From Microbacterium sp. MPKO10 (lineage in GTDB: Bacteria; Actinomycetota; Actinomycetes; Actinomycetales; Microbacteriaceae), in contig NZ_JAPCHX010000008.1 of the NCBI RefSeq assembly GCF_026107415.2, forward strand, positions 1-64,000: 64,000 nt of DNA. The letters are read 5' to 3'. Under the pieces are notes generated by a model. The model was not told the origin of the DNA, made no database searches, and saw only the letters and a list, made by a program, of their open reading frames with translations. Position numbers and translations under genes: made by a program. Of the stretch, positions 24,052 to 32,267 are shown piece after piece (position 1 is the stretch's first letter; the number at the start of each line of letters is the position of its first letter).

Positions 24052-24624
24052 TCAATCGAGAAGCGCGGCAATGACACTGTCCAGTCTTTTGTGTATATCA
24101 GCTTCGTCTTCCCGAAAATAGAGCAGCTGCGCGGCGAGACCTTGTGCAAGTGCGAGCACAGCCCACGCGACAGCTTCAGCATCGACATGCTGGGGCACCT
24201 CGCCTTCTGACCGGGCGCGTGCGATCAACGACGTGAGCAGGTCGCGCACCTGCGAGTCACTCTCGGCGATTGCTGCGGCGATCGCGCTATCCGAGAGCGC
24301 CACCTGCGCAAATGCGTCACCCTGACGCTGCGCAGCGGTGCGCTCGGCATCGAGGGGAAGGATTCCGAGCAGCAGGGCGACAAGCCAGCTGTGGATCGTG
24401 GGGCGACCCGGTTCGCCCGAAGGCAGTGGGGCTGCGCTCTCGCGCAACCGCGCGAAGGCGGCGGCGAGCATCCGATCCTTTGAGGGAAAGGCCTTCTGCA
24501 CCGATCCGAGAGAACACTTCGCCTCTGCGGCGACGGTCCGAAACGAGAGGGCGGTCATGCCATCGCGCCCAATGATGCGCAACGCGGCGTCGGCGAGCTC
24601 CGTTTGACGCCGGGTGAGTTCCAT
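24052..24624 (-). CDS. TetR-family regulator
   Basis: A 190-residue TetR-type repressor: R-Q-T-E-L-A-D-A-A-L-R-I-I-G-R-D-G at the start, then F-R-T-V-A-A-E-A-K-C-S-L-G-S-V as the helix-turn-helix, and an all-helical ligand domain. The ATG at 24624 is chosen; the open frame upstream belongs to the other frame of the protease gene. It begins two bases after the end of the CPBP protease gene, so both are co-transcribed, and probably represses the pair through the GAATAC repeats at 25446-25486. Confidence 0.9.
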   Translation of the reverse strand: MELTRRQTELADAALRIIGRDGMTALSFRTVAAEAKCSLGSVQKAFPSKDRMLAAAFARLRESAAPLPSGEPGRPTIHSWLVALLLGILPLDAERTAAQRQGDAFAQVALSDSAIAAAIAESDSQVRDLLTSLIARARSEGEVPQHVDAEAVAWAVLALAQGLAAQLLYFREDEADIHKRLDSVIAALLD

Positions 24625-24626
24625 AG

Positions 24627-25430
24627 CTACGAGGGTAGGTGATCCGCATGGCCGAGAGGCAGCGTTCGCCGTCGAAGCAGCGTCGCTGTGCGCCACATCA
24701 CGAGCACGTAGGCAAGTATGACGGCAGAGGCGGCTCCGGTCCCGGCCAGAGCAGCATTCGTCGTGGCGTTTCCGCCGGCGTAGTTGACGAAGTCCCAGGC
24801 GGCGTGCCACACGATTGCGGGCCAGAGGCTGCCGGTCACCACCGCCAGCTCTGCGGCCGCCACCCCGAAGAGGGCGGCGAATGTCAGTTGGAGAATCGCC
24901 TCGGGGAGTGCTTGACCTCCGGCAAGGTTCGCGAGGTGCATCACGGCGAACACGATCGAACTGCCGATGATGGCGGCTCGCACTCCACCGCCTCGTAATA
25001 CAGCAAGAATGATTCCCCGGAACCAGACCTCCTCGTTGACGGCAACGCAGACCGTCAACACCGCGTAGGCGATCAGAACGGCACCCGGCACCCTCACGCC
25101 CTGCGTGGCCAGCACGAGCACGATGGTGATCGGCAACGGCAGGAACCACAGGCCTGCGCGGGCACCCCGGGGAACGCGAAACCCATACTGCCGAAGGCTG
25201 GCGGGCGAGACCCTCATGACAAGGAGGCCGAGGGCCGCGCTAACTCCGGCACCACCCGCGATCATCAGAGCTGCGGATGCGTCGTCTGCGTGCAGCAGCT
25301 GCGACGCGGCGGACGCGGCAGCGGTGAAGAAGACCGGAATGACCGCGAACGCAATCGCCGTAGCCCAGCGACGGCGAACGGACCACACTGCCGGTTCGGA
25401 TCTGTCGACTCTCGAGGACGTGCTGGACAC
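24627..25430 (-). CDS. CPBP-family intramembrane metalloprotease
   Basis: A 267-residue membrane protein with about eight hydrophobic helices. The CPBP (CAAX protease/bacteriocin-processing) motifs are V-N-E-E-V-W-F-R-G (motif 1, metal-binding Glu pair), V-M-H-L (motif 2) and a C-terminal V-W-H-A-A-W-D (motif 3). I place the start at the GTG at 25430, which follows AAGGG; the open frame upstream would cross the operator. Such proteases act in immunity to bacteriocins or on prenylated-type substrates; the target is unknown. Confidence 0.87.
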   Translation of the reverse strand: MSSTSSRVDRSEPAVWSVRRRWATAIAFAVIPVFFTAAASAASQLLHADDASAALMIAGGAGVSAALGLLVMRVSPASLRQYGFRVPRGARAGLWFLPLPITIVLVLATQGVRVPGAVLIAYAVLTVCVAVNEEVWFRGIILAVLRGGGVRAAIIGSSIVFAVMHLANLAGGQALPEAILQLTFAALFGVAAAELAVVTGSLWPAIVWHAAWDFVNYAGGNATTNAALAGTGAASAVILAYVLVMWRTATLLRRRTLPLGHADHLPS

Positions 25431-25445
25431 TTCAATCCCTTCGCG

Positions 25446-25486
25446 GAATACATTCGTATTCCTGTGACGAGAATACGCCTGTATTA
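25446..25486. promoter_or_regulatory. Paired TetR operator upstream of the CPBP-TetR operon
   Basis: GAATACATTCGTATTC (25446-25461) and GAATACGCCTGTATTA (25471-25486) are two GAATAC-N4-GTATT inverted repeats, 25 bases centre to centre, just before the protease start codon. Paired palindromes of this size are typical of TetR proteins. Confidence 0.6.
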
Positions 25487-25565
25487 CCCTGTCGTCAACG
25501 GGCCGCACCGCCGCCGCCGGCGGGTCAGCTCTCAATGGGTGACCAAATCTTTTTCCGCGGTTCGG

Positions 25566-25593
25566 TTGACTCAGTAAAAAAGTTCAATATACT
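25566..25593 (+). promoter_or_regulatory. Promoter of the ABC transporter-CoA transferase operon with shared core
   Basis: TTGACT (25566-25571), 16-base spacer and TATACT (25588-25593) on the plus strand. The core matches that of the XRE-cupin promoter in 20 of 21 positions. The mRNA would carry a leader of roughly 250 bases (25600-25853) before the lipoprotein gene. The leader holds a GCGGGGC/GCCCCGC hairpin near 25750-25780 but no riboswitch class that I recognise. Confidence 0.6.
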
Positions 25594-25853
25594 AAATTTA
25601 CTTTCACCGTTTCCGCACGTGCAGCACGTGGGGGAACGGGCTTGGAGACCCCAGCACGGAAGTACCCGCACCGCGCGCAATCGAAGAATCTGAGCGAACC
25701 GCCTTTCGCGACACCGCTCGGGAAGCATCATTTTCAGTCCCCTGAGACAGCGGGGCGCTGCCGCTACGTCCGTAGCCCCGCACACCTCAGTTCGTCATGT
25801 CTGTGCAGATGGATATGACACAACTCAGAAGCATCTCAACGAGGAGAGCACTC

Positions 25854-26918
25854 ATGTCCACTACTCATCAATTCTCACGCCGGAATCTGCTGGCGGGTGC
25901 CGGTTTGTCCGTCGGTGCCTTCGCGCTCGGAACGTCGCTGCTCACCGCCTGCAGCGAGCCGGGTCGCGGCCCGGCTGGAAAGGGCGGCGGTGACGGCACG
26001 CCACTCGCGCTGCAACTCGGCTGGCTCATCAACTCCGGCCAGTTCGGTGAAGCGATCGCCCTCTCGAAAGGCTGGTACGACGACGCTGGCATCAGCTTCT
26101 CGATCAACCCCGGCGGTCCCAGCATCGACGGCATCGCACTCGTCGCGGCGGGGGAATCGCAGATCGGTCAGATCTCGTCGAGCCCATCGCATATGCTCGC
26201 CCGTTCGCAGGGCATTCCGGTCAAAGCGTTTGCCGTGTGCGTGCAGGATCACCCGTACGCCTGGCTCTCCACGCCCGAGAACCCGATCGAGTCTCCCGAG
26301 GATCTCGTGGGCAAGACCGTCGGCGGACCGGCCACGTCCGACATTCTCGTCAAGGCGCTCCTCGCGGCGAACGAGATCAGCGAAGACGACGTCGAGTTTG
26401 TCGCGACGGGGGAATCTGTCGCCCCACTCATGACCGGCAAGATCGACGCGTGGGGGACGTGGCTCAACTCAATCTCACAACGCCGGCCCCTCGGCGACGA
26501 CTTCGTGTCGATGCGCCTCGCTGACAATGGCGTTCCGCTGTACGGCTACATCTACTACTCAACGGACGACGTGCTTGAGAAGCAGTCGGATGTCGTCAAG
26601 GAATTCACGACTGCGACGGCACGTGGCTGGGAGTTCGCCTACGACAACGTCGAAGAGGCGGCGAAGGCGACGGTGGAGATGGCCCCGGAGTCAAAGCTCA
26701 AAGACATTCAAGACGACGGCGAGGCCATGATGAAGTACGTCTTCACGAAGTCCACGGCCGAGAAGGGCTGGGGGACCATGGACAAGTCGATCTGGGAGAA
26801 CCAGATCGCGCTCTGGGATCAACTGGGTCAGTTCAATTCCGCAGCCCCCACGGTCGATGAGCTTGCCACGTGGGACATTCTCGATGCCACCGCAGATGCA
26901 CGACCGAAGCTCGGCTGA
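25854..26918 (+). CDS. NMT1/SsuA-type ABC substrate-binding lipoprotein (Tat signal)
   Basis: A 354-residue binding protein. The N-terminus combines a twin-arginine motif (S-R-R-N-L-L, residues 8-13) with a lipobox ending in L-T-A-C, Cys33. This suggests export in folded form and lipidation. The mature part reads L-A-L-Q-L-G-W-L-I-N-S-G-Q-F, as in NMT1/THI5-like, taurine and nitrate binding proteins. The ATG at 25854 follows AGGAG; the frame is open 57 bases further upstream. With the next two genes it forms a complete importer. Confidence 0.9.
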   Translation: MSTTHQFSRRNLLAGAGLSVGAFALGTSLLTACSEPGRGPAGKGGGDGTPLALQLGWLINSGQFGEAIALSKGWYDDAGISFSINPGGPSIDGIALVAAGESQIGQISSSPSHMLARSQGIPVKAFAVCVQDHPYAWLSTPENPIESPEDLVGKTVGGPATSDILVKALLAANEISEDDVEFVATGESVAPLMTGKIDAWGTWLNSISQRRPLGDDFVSMRLADNGVPLYGYIYYSTDDVLEKQSDVVKEFTTATARGWEFAYDNVEEAAKATVEMAPESKLKDIQDDGEAMMKYVFTKSTAEKGWGTMDKSIWENQIALWDQLGQFNSAAPTVDELATWDILDATADARPKLG

Positions 26919-26927
26919 GGCACGCTC

Positions 26928-27716
26928 ATGACGCTGAATGAGGTAGCGACGATGCAACCGATCAGTATTGACAACGTCGGCATCACGTTCGACACGACGG
27001 ATGGCAGCGTGACGGCGCTCGAGGGGGTGTCGACATCTCTGGACGGACAGAGTTTCACGTCGCTGCTCGGGCCATCGGGATGCGGCAAGTCGACGCTGCT
27101 GCGAATCATCGCAGATCTGCTCGAACCGACGTCCGGCTCCGTGAGCGTGCTCGGAGAGTCTCCGGAAACAGCACGGACGAGTCGCCATCTTGGCTTCGTG
27201 TTTCAAGATTCAGCGTTGCTGCCCTGGCGCGACGCCTTGAAGAACGTGACTCTCCCCCTCGAAATCGGCAACGGGAAGGTCACGGATGCCGACAAAGAGC
27301 GAGGGCGAGAACTTCTTGCGCTCGTCGGCCTTGAAGGCCGCGAAAGCTCATTGCCGTCGCAGCTGTCAGGCGGTCAGCGGCAGCGCGTCTCGATCGCACG
27401 AGCGCTCATCACCAAACCCAAAGTGCTCCTCATGGACGAGCCGTTCGGAGCGCTCGACGAGATCACGCGGGACCGGCTGAACGAGGAACTCCTCCGTATC
27501 TGGCAGGTGACGAACACGACGATCATCTTCGTCACTCACAGCATCGCCGAATCCGTCTTCCTGTCGCAGCGCGTCGTGGTGATGTCTGCGCAGCCCGGCC
27601 GCATCCGGGATGTTGTCGATATCGACCTGCCCGATGCCCGCACTCGGGAGGTGCGCGCGCTGCCCGAATTCGCGCAGTACGTCACAAAACTGCGCAATCT
27701 GCTGGAAGGGGTGTGA
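26928..27716 (+). CDS. ABC transporter ATP-binding protein (NrtD/SsuB/TauB type)
   Basis: A 262-residue ATPase: Walker A G-P-S-G-C-G-K-S-T, Q-loop V-F-Q-D-S-A-L-L-P-W, signature L-S-G-G-Q-R-Q-R, Walker B V-L-L-M-D-E-P-F-G-A-L-D and the switch His in V-T-H-S-I. The P-W-R after the Q-loop is characteristic of the nitrate/sulfonate/taurine group. Its stop overlaps the permease start by four bases (GTGA). An alternative ATG lies eight codons in. Confidence 0.93.
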   Translation: MTLNEVATMQPISIDNVGITFDTTDGSVTALEGVSTSLDGQSFTSLLGPSGCGKSTLLRIIADLLEPTSGSVSVLGESPETARTSRHLGFVFQDSALLPWRDALKNVTLPLEIGNGKVTDADKERGRELLALVGLEGRESSLPSQLSGGQRQRVSIARALITKPKVLLMDEPFGALDEITRDRLNEELLRIWQVTNTTIIFVTHSIAESVFLSQRVVVMSAQPGRIRDVVDIDLPDARTREVRALPEFAQYVTKLRNLLEGV

Positions 27717-28549
27717 TCAGCGTGGTCGGAACAAACACCGAGACTCTCGTGATGGGCGGCACTCGCCGAGGAGCGAAGGCGAAGCCTCGCCGATCGCCGC
27801 TCAGACGCGTCGGAACTCCCCTGCTGGCTGTGCTCGTCCTCGTCGTTCTCTGGCAGGCCGTGTGTGTCGTCTTCAAGGTGCCGTACTACATCGTGCCGTC
27901 GCCGCTCGAGGTCGGTCAATCGTTCGGCGAGAACATCTCGACGCTTCTTGAGCACTCCGCTCCGACGGTCATCGAAGCGGGCGCGGGGTTTCTCGTCGGA
28001 AACTCGATAGCGATCCTGCTTGCTGTGCTGTTTGTGCATTGGAAGGCCGCGGAAGACGCGCTGATGCCCGTCGCCGTGTTCATCCAGACGGTGCCGATCG
28101 TCGCGATCGCACCGGTGCTCGTGCTGATGCTCGGCACCGGGTACGCCCCCAAGATCGTCATCGCGGCGCTCATCTCCTTCTTCCCAACGCTCGTCAACAT
28201 GGTCAAGGGACTGAAGGCTGTCGAGAAGGAGCACCTTGAACTCTTCCGTCTGCTCTCTGCCTCGCGGTCGGAGACGTTCTGGAAGCTGCGGGTATTCGCC
28301 TCGATGCCCTTCCTCTTCTCATCGCTTCGCATCACGGCCACGACATCCGTGATCGGCGCGATTGTCGCAGAGTGGATTGGCTCGCAGCGGGGCCTCGGGT
28401 ACATGATCATCCAGGCAACCTACAATTTCGACACTCCGCTGCTGTACGCCACCATGATCATGGCGTCGCTCGTGGCCGTCGTCTTCTTCTCGATCGTGTC
28501 GATTCTTGAACGGCTGTTCGTCACCTGGTCGGCAGAGTCCAAGATGTAG
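27713..28549 (+). CDS. ABC transporter permease (SsuC/TauC type)
   Basis: A 278-residue permease with a basic N-terminus and about six membrane helices. The ATPase-docking loop reads F-R-L-L-S-A-S-R-S-E-T-F-W-K-L-R and F-A-S-M-P-F-L-F-S-S-L-R follows, as in the SsuC family; G-A-I-V-A-E-W-I-G-S-Q-R-G-L-G-Y-M-I is the other conserved block. It starts with GTG overlapping the ATPase gene. The gene ends 85 bases before the second CoA-transferase. Confidence 0.92.
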   Translation: MISVVGTNTETLVMGGTRRGAKAKPRRSPLRRVGTPLLAVLVLVVLWQAVCVVFKVPYYIVPSPLEVGQSFGENISTLLEHSAPTVIEAGAGFLVGNSIAILLAVLFVHWKAAEDALMPVAVFIQTVPIVAIAPVLVLMLGTGYAPKIVIAALISFFPTLVNMVKGLKAVEKEHLELFRLLSASRSETFWKLRVFASMPFLFSSLRITATTSVIGAIVAEWIGSQRGLGYMIIQATYNFDTPLLYATMIMASLVAVVFFSIVSILERLFVTWSAESKM

Positions 28550-28634
28550 GTACGATCTCACGATCTGGGTCGGTGTCCGCCGGGATGGCGCGCACCGGCC
28601 CTCGCTCCCCCACTCGAACCAGCAGGAGGACACC

Positions 28635-29813
28635 ATGGCCAGACCGCTCGACGGCGTCACCGTCATCGATTTCACACAGGTGATGCTCGGGCCGTCCTGC
28701 ACGCAGGCGCTCGGTGACTTCGGTGCCGACGTCATCAAGGTAGAGCGCCCGGGCAGCGGAGACCTCTCTCGCCGGGGAGTACTCGCGCACACCGGGCAAG
28801 ACAACCCGGTATTCCTCAGCCTCAACCGCAATAAGCGCGGCATCGCTGTCGATCTGGCGACGGATGCTGGTCGCGCGGTGATCCTCGACCTGCTGCGCGA
28901 TGCCGACGTCGTGGTCAGCAACTTCCGCCCCGGAGTCATGGAGCGACTCGGCCTCGATTACGACGCGGTCGCGGCCATCAACCCGCGGATCATCTGGGCC
29001 GCGGGCTCAGGATTCGGCGCGTCAGGTCCCTATGCGCACAAGGGCGGGCAGGACATTCTGGGGCAGGCGTACTCGGGCGTCATGAAGCGGCTCGCCGACC
29101 CCGAGCATCCGGTCTCGATCTATGCCACGCCGCTCGCCGACTACACGGCCGGGCAGCATCTGGTGCAGGGGATCCTGCTGGCGCTGCTGCACCGCGAGAA
29201 GACCGGCGAGGGGCAGAGGGTCGAGGTCAGCCTGTACAACTCGATGCTGGCGATGCAGATGCAAGAGGCAACGACACGGCTGATGTACGACCAGGAGCTC
29301 AACTGGGCACTCATGCCGCTGAGCGGGTGTTTTCCCACGGCGACGGGTGAGATCGTCATTGTTGGCGCGTTCAAGCCGAATCCGCTGCGCGACATCTGCG
29401 CGGCGCTGGGGCTGGCTGATCTGTCAGAGGTAGAGCGGTTCTCAACGCTGGAGCGGCTGAAAGAGAACCGGCGCGAGATCAGGCAGATCATTGCCGATCG
29501 ACTGAAGGAGGACACCTCTGAACGGTGGCTCGCCGAGCTCGAGAAGCACGACGTTCTGTGTGGCCCCGTACGCAGCCTCGCCGAGGCATTGGCCGACCCG
29601 CAGACCGCGCACAACAACATGATCATCGAATTCGAGAACAGTACGGGGCAGGCGGTGCGCACGATCGCGTCGCCCATCACGATGTCAGAGGTCCCGCCCG
29701 AAATTCGACACACACCGCCGCAGCTGGGCGAGCACAGCCGTGAGCTGCTGCAGGGGCTCGGATACGACGCGGCGCGCATTGATGCGTTGGTGTCGAGCGG
29801 AGCCGTGCAGTGA
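28635..29813 (+). CDS. Class III CoA-transferase, second copy
   Basis: A 392-residue CaiB/Frc-family enzyme, paralogous to the protein at 19301-20533: R-P-L-D-G-V-T-V-I-D-F-T-Q, L-G-D-F-G-A-D-V-I-K-V-E-R-P, N-R-N-K-R-G-I-A-V-D and L-G-Q-A-Y-S-G-V-M-K-R. An AGGAGGA site precedes the ATG. Downstream of an importer, it would attach CoA to the imported carboxylate. The presence of two paralogues in linked operons suggests two related acids or a donor/acceptor shuttle; that is inference. Confidence 0.92.
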   Translation: MARPLDGVTVIDFTQVMLGPSCTQALGDFGADVIKVERPGSGDLSRRGVLAHTGQDNPVFLSLNRNKRGIAVDLATDAGRAVILDLLRDADVVVSNFRPGVMERLGLDYDAVAAINPRIIWAAGSGFGASGPYAHKGGQDILGQAYSGVMKRLADPEHPVSIYATPLADYTAGQHLVQGILLALLHREKTGEGQRVEVSLYNSMLAMQMQEATTRLMYDQELNWALMPLSGCFPTATGEIVIVGAFKPNPLRDICAALGLADLSEVERFSTLERLKENRREIRQIIADRLKEDTSERWLAELEKHDVLCGPVRSLAEALADPQTAHNNMIIEFENSTGQAVRTIASPITMSEVPPEIRHTPPQLGEHSRELLQGLGYDAARIDALVSSGAVQ

Positions 29814-29845
29814 GCAGCCTGATTCCCGCTCCGTCACACCGCTTT

Positions 29846-29904
29846 CTGCATGTTTGTGGACGTGCTGTCACGCCGCGGCGCTCAGAAAGACCGTAAACAT
29901 ACAG
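29846..29904. repeat. Palindromic repeat, copy 2
   Basis: A 59 bp imperfect palindrome between the CoA-transferase and ferredoxin genes. CTGCATGTTT on the left pairs with AAACATACAG on the right, around the core TGTCACGCCGCGGCGCTC, which it shares with copies at 13939 and 32169. Confidence 0.65.
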
Positions 29905-29941
29905 CAACTCAACACACCACACCTCGAGACAAGGAGCAGCC

Positions 29942-30259
29942 ATGGTTTACGTGATCGGATCCGCGTGCGTCGACGTGAAGGATCTCGGGTGCATCGACGC
30001 GTGCCCCGTTGACTGCATCTACCAGGGTGAGCGCACGCTCTACATTCAGCCGGAGGAGTGCGTGGACTGCGGCGCGTGCGAACCGGTGTGCCCGGTTGAG
30101 GCGATCACCTACGTCGATGATGTGGAGCCCGAAGACGAGAAGTTCGTCGACATCGCCTACGAGCTCTTCGAGAAGGTCGGCTCACCGGGCGGCGCCGAGG
30201 CCCACGGCCCGGTGGAAGACCATCCTGCCGTCACTGCGCTGCCCCGACGCGATGTATGA
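29942..30259 (+). CDS. fdxA: 7Fe ferredoxin ([3Fe-4S][4Fe-4S])
   Basis: A 105-residue FdxA-type ferredoxin. The first cluster motif is A-C-V-D-V-K-D-L-G-C-I-D-A-C-P-V, in which the spacing lacks the second Cys of a full 4Fe motif. The second is E-C-V-D-C-G-A-C-E-P-V-C-P-V-E. The acidic C-terminal half is typical. It carries electrons to oxidoreductases such as P450s. It follows the repeat element and is probably independent of the CoA-transferase operon. An AAGGAG site lies just before the ATG. Confidence 0.94.
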   Translation: MVYVIGSACVDVKDLGCIDACPVDCIYQGERTLYIQPEECVDCGACEPVCPVEAITYVDDVEPEDEKFVDIAYELFEKVGSPGGAEAHGPVEDHPAVTALPRRDV

Positions 30260-30415
30260 ATGAGATCAGTGCACTGTCGACCGGCGAAGGGGGTCGGCGT
30301 ACTGATCGAGAGTCGAGAGAACGCCACGATGTTCCCACACCCGATTGCGCTTCACACCGGTCTCTCGGTGAGGGCGCCACGTTCTGTGAGCGTCACGTAA
30401 GCTGACGCAGATCAC

Positions 30416-31123
30416 TCACCACGGTAGTGATCCGTGCGCTGAGACGAACGTTCCGGTGGGGCCATCTGCAGCAACCTGCGCCATGCGCACGATGATCTCG
30501 GCGCCCTCTTCGACGGTCTGGGTTCCCGTTCGACCGTTGAGGTCGGTGTTCGTGAAGCCCGGCTCCACAGCGTTGATGCGGATGCCGGGGAATGCCTTCG
30601 CGTACTGAATAGTGATCATGTTCACTGCTGCTTTCGAGGCCGGGTAGCTCACTCCCGGGTAGAAGTGGCTGGGGCTCGACGGATCGCTGAGGCCCGTGAG
30701 CGATGCCAGGCCGCTCGCGAGGTTCACGATGACGGCTTCGGGGGAACGCTGCAGCTGGGGCAGGAAAGCCCCGATCGTGCGCACCATGCTGAACGCGTTC
30801 GTCTCGAACGTCTCGCGCATCTCGTCGACAGTGGTATCGGCTGGCGTCGGCACCGCGTTGCCCGCGAGACGAGGCTCCATTCCCGCGTTGTTGATGAGCA
30901 CGTCGAGCCCGCCCTCGCTCTCGATCATCGCCGCTGCGGCCCGAACTGACGGGTCGTCTGTCACGTCGATCTGCACGAATCGTCCGCCAACCTCGTGAGC
31001 GGCGGCGCGGCCCTTGGCCTCGTCACGGGCCCCGAGATAGACGGTGTGCCCTGCCGCGATAAGTCGACGTGCGGTTTCTTTGCCGAGGCCCTTGTTCGCC
31101 CCGGTGATCAGTGTTGTTGTCAT
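30416..31123 (-). CDS. SDR-family oxidoreductase
   Basis: A 235-residue classical SDR: T-G-A-N-K-G-L-G-K-E (cofactor), N-N-A-G-M, the Ser in N-L-A-S-G, and the catalytic Y-P-A-S-K. The adenosine-binding loop contains R-D-E, suggesting NADPH preference. It is divergent from the helix-turn-helix regulator at 31225 with 101 bases between, a common pairing in which the regulator controls the reductase. Substrate unknown. Confidence 0.92.
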   Translation of the reverse strand: MTTTLITGANKGLGKETARRLIAAGHTVYLGARDEAKGRAAAHEVGGRFVQIDVTDDPSVRAAAAMIESEGGLDVLINNAGMEPRLAGNAVPTPADTTVDEMRETFETNAFSMVRTIGAFLPQLQRSPEAVIVNLASGLASLTGLSDPSSPSHFYPGVSYPASKAAVNMITIQYAKAFPGIRINAVEPGFTNTDLNGRTGTQTVEEGAEIIVRMAQVAADGPTGTFVSAHGSLPW

Positions 31124-31224
31124 GCATCAAGCGTCGCTCTGCTTCGAGCACGCAGGTAGTCGTCTGTGTGTCGTAGGACTGCCGGGGCCACGACAGCGCC
31201 TGCAGCGAGGTGCACACTTAACAC

Positions 31225-32064
31225 GTGGAGAAATGGGAGTTCGGCAGCACTGTGCGGCGGTGGCGTGAACGCGTCACTCCGGATGCTGTCGGGCTGCCTT
31301 CCGGCGGCAGACGCCGCGCGCCGGGTCTGCGAAGGGAAGAGCTCGCGGGTCTCGTCGGCATCTCTGTCGACTACCTGACGCGGCTGGAGCAGGGGCGGGC
31401 CACGTCGCCATCTGAGCAGGTGGTTGAGGCTCTCGCCCGCGGATTGCGCCTGAGCGACCACGAGAGAGAGCTTCTCTTCCGCATCGCCGGGCTGTCTGCG
31501 CCGGGCAGCGACGTCGTGTCGTCACGCATCGCTCCGAGCGTGCAGCGTCTGCTCGATCGCCTGTCGAGCACACCGGTCGCGGTCTTCGATGCGGCGTGGA
31601 CGCTCATCACGGCGAACGCTCCCTACGATGCGCTGATGGGCGAGACCACGGCGCAGCGCGGCGTCGAGCGCAACGCCGTGTGGCGCAATCTCGTCGGCGC
31701 CGGCAACCGGGCGGTCATGACTCCGGCCGAACGCGCGAACCTCGAAGAGCAGCTGGTCGCCGACCTGCGCCTCACGGCGGCGCGCTACCCCGCAGACCGT
31801 CGCCTTCGCCAGCTGGTCTGCGAGCTGAGCATGCAGAGCACGCGCTTCGTCGAACTGTGGGATTCAGACGCCCCGGCGCCGCGGCCCGATCGCCACAAGG
31901 TCATCGAGCATCCGTCGGTCGGCCGCATCGAGCTCGACTGCGACACCCTCGTTGTCGCTGAGAACGACCTGCGTCTCATGATCTACTCGGCGGAGCCGGG
32001 CACGGTAGACGCCGAGCGCCTCTCGCTCGCGATCGTGCTGGGAACGCAGCAGCTCGTCGAGTGA
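31225..32064 (+). CDS. Helix-turn-helix regulator with MmyB-like ligand domain
   Basis: A 279-residue regulator starting with GTG. The N-terminal HTH_31-type domain shows R-R-A-P-G-L-R-R-E-E-L-A-G-L-V-G-I-S-V-D-Y, and then T-R-L-E-Q-G-R. The rest resembles the MmyB/PAS-like fatty-acid-binding domain (W-T-L-I-T-A-N, R-N-A-V-W-R-N-L, R-F-V-E-L-W). In actinobacteria such proteins usually control a divergent SDR gene, exactly the arrangement here. Confidence 0.9.
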   Translation: MEKWEFGSTVRRWRERVTPDAVGLPSGGRRRAPGLRREELAGLVGISVDYLTRLEQGRATSPSEQVVEALARGLRLSDHERELLFRIAGLSAPGSDVVSSRIAPSVQRLLDRLSSTPVAVFDAAWTLITANAPYDALMGETTAQRGVERNAVWRNLVGAGNRAVMTPAERANLEEQLVADLRLTAARYPADRRLRQLVCELSMQSTRFVELWDSDAPAPRPDRHKVIEHPSVGRIELDCDTLVVAENDLRLMIYSAEPGTVDAERLSLAIVLGTQQLVE

Positions 32065-32168
32065 CGCCCGGCGTCGCATCGATGTATGCGGCATCGGCTT
32101 CGCTGATCGGCAGAACACCGCCCGCACCCACAAGGAGAACGCCGCATGGCCGACCCGCGCGCGTGTTT

Positions 32169-32227
32169 CTGCACGGTTGCGGTCTTCCTGTAACGCCGCG
32201 GCGCTCAGTAAGACCGCAACCATGCAG
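32169..32227. repeat. Palindromic repeat, copy 3
   Basis: A 59 bp palindrome between the convergent regulator and hydrolase genes. The arms CTGCACGGTTGCGGTCTT and AAGACCGCAACCATGCAG pair nearly perfectly, around the core GTAACGCCGCGGCGCTCAG. It is the best-paired of the three copies. Confidence 0.7.
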
Positions 32228-32267
32228 CAACCGGCGACGCGTCGCCGGATAGACGCGAACGGAACGG

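Noticed and set aside
25594-25853. TPP or other known riboswitch before the NMT1/THI5-like binding protein
   Set aside because: The conserved CUGAGA and related thi-box segments are not in the required order, and no other class matched by eye.
29942-30259. Ferredoxin as part of the CoA-transferase operon
   Set aside because: A palindromic repeat separates the genes and FdxA-type ferredoxins are usually independent; kept as a separate unit.
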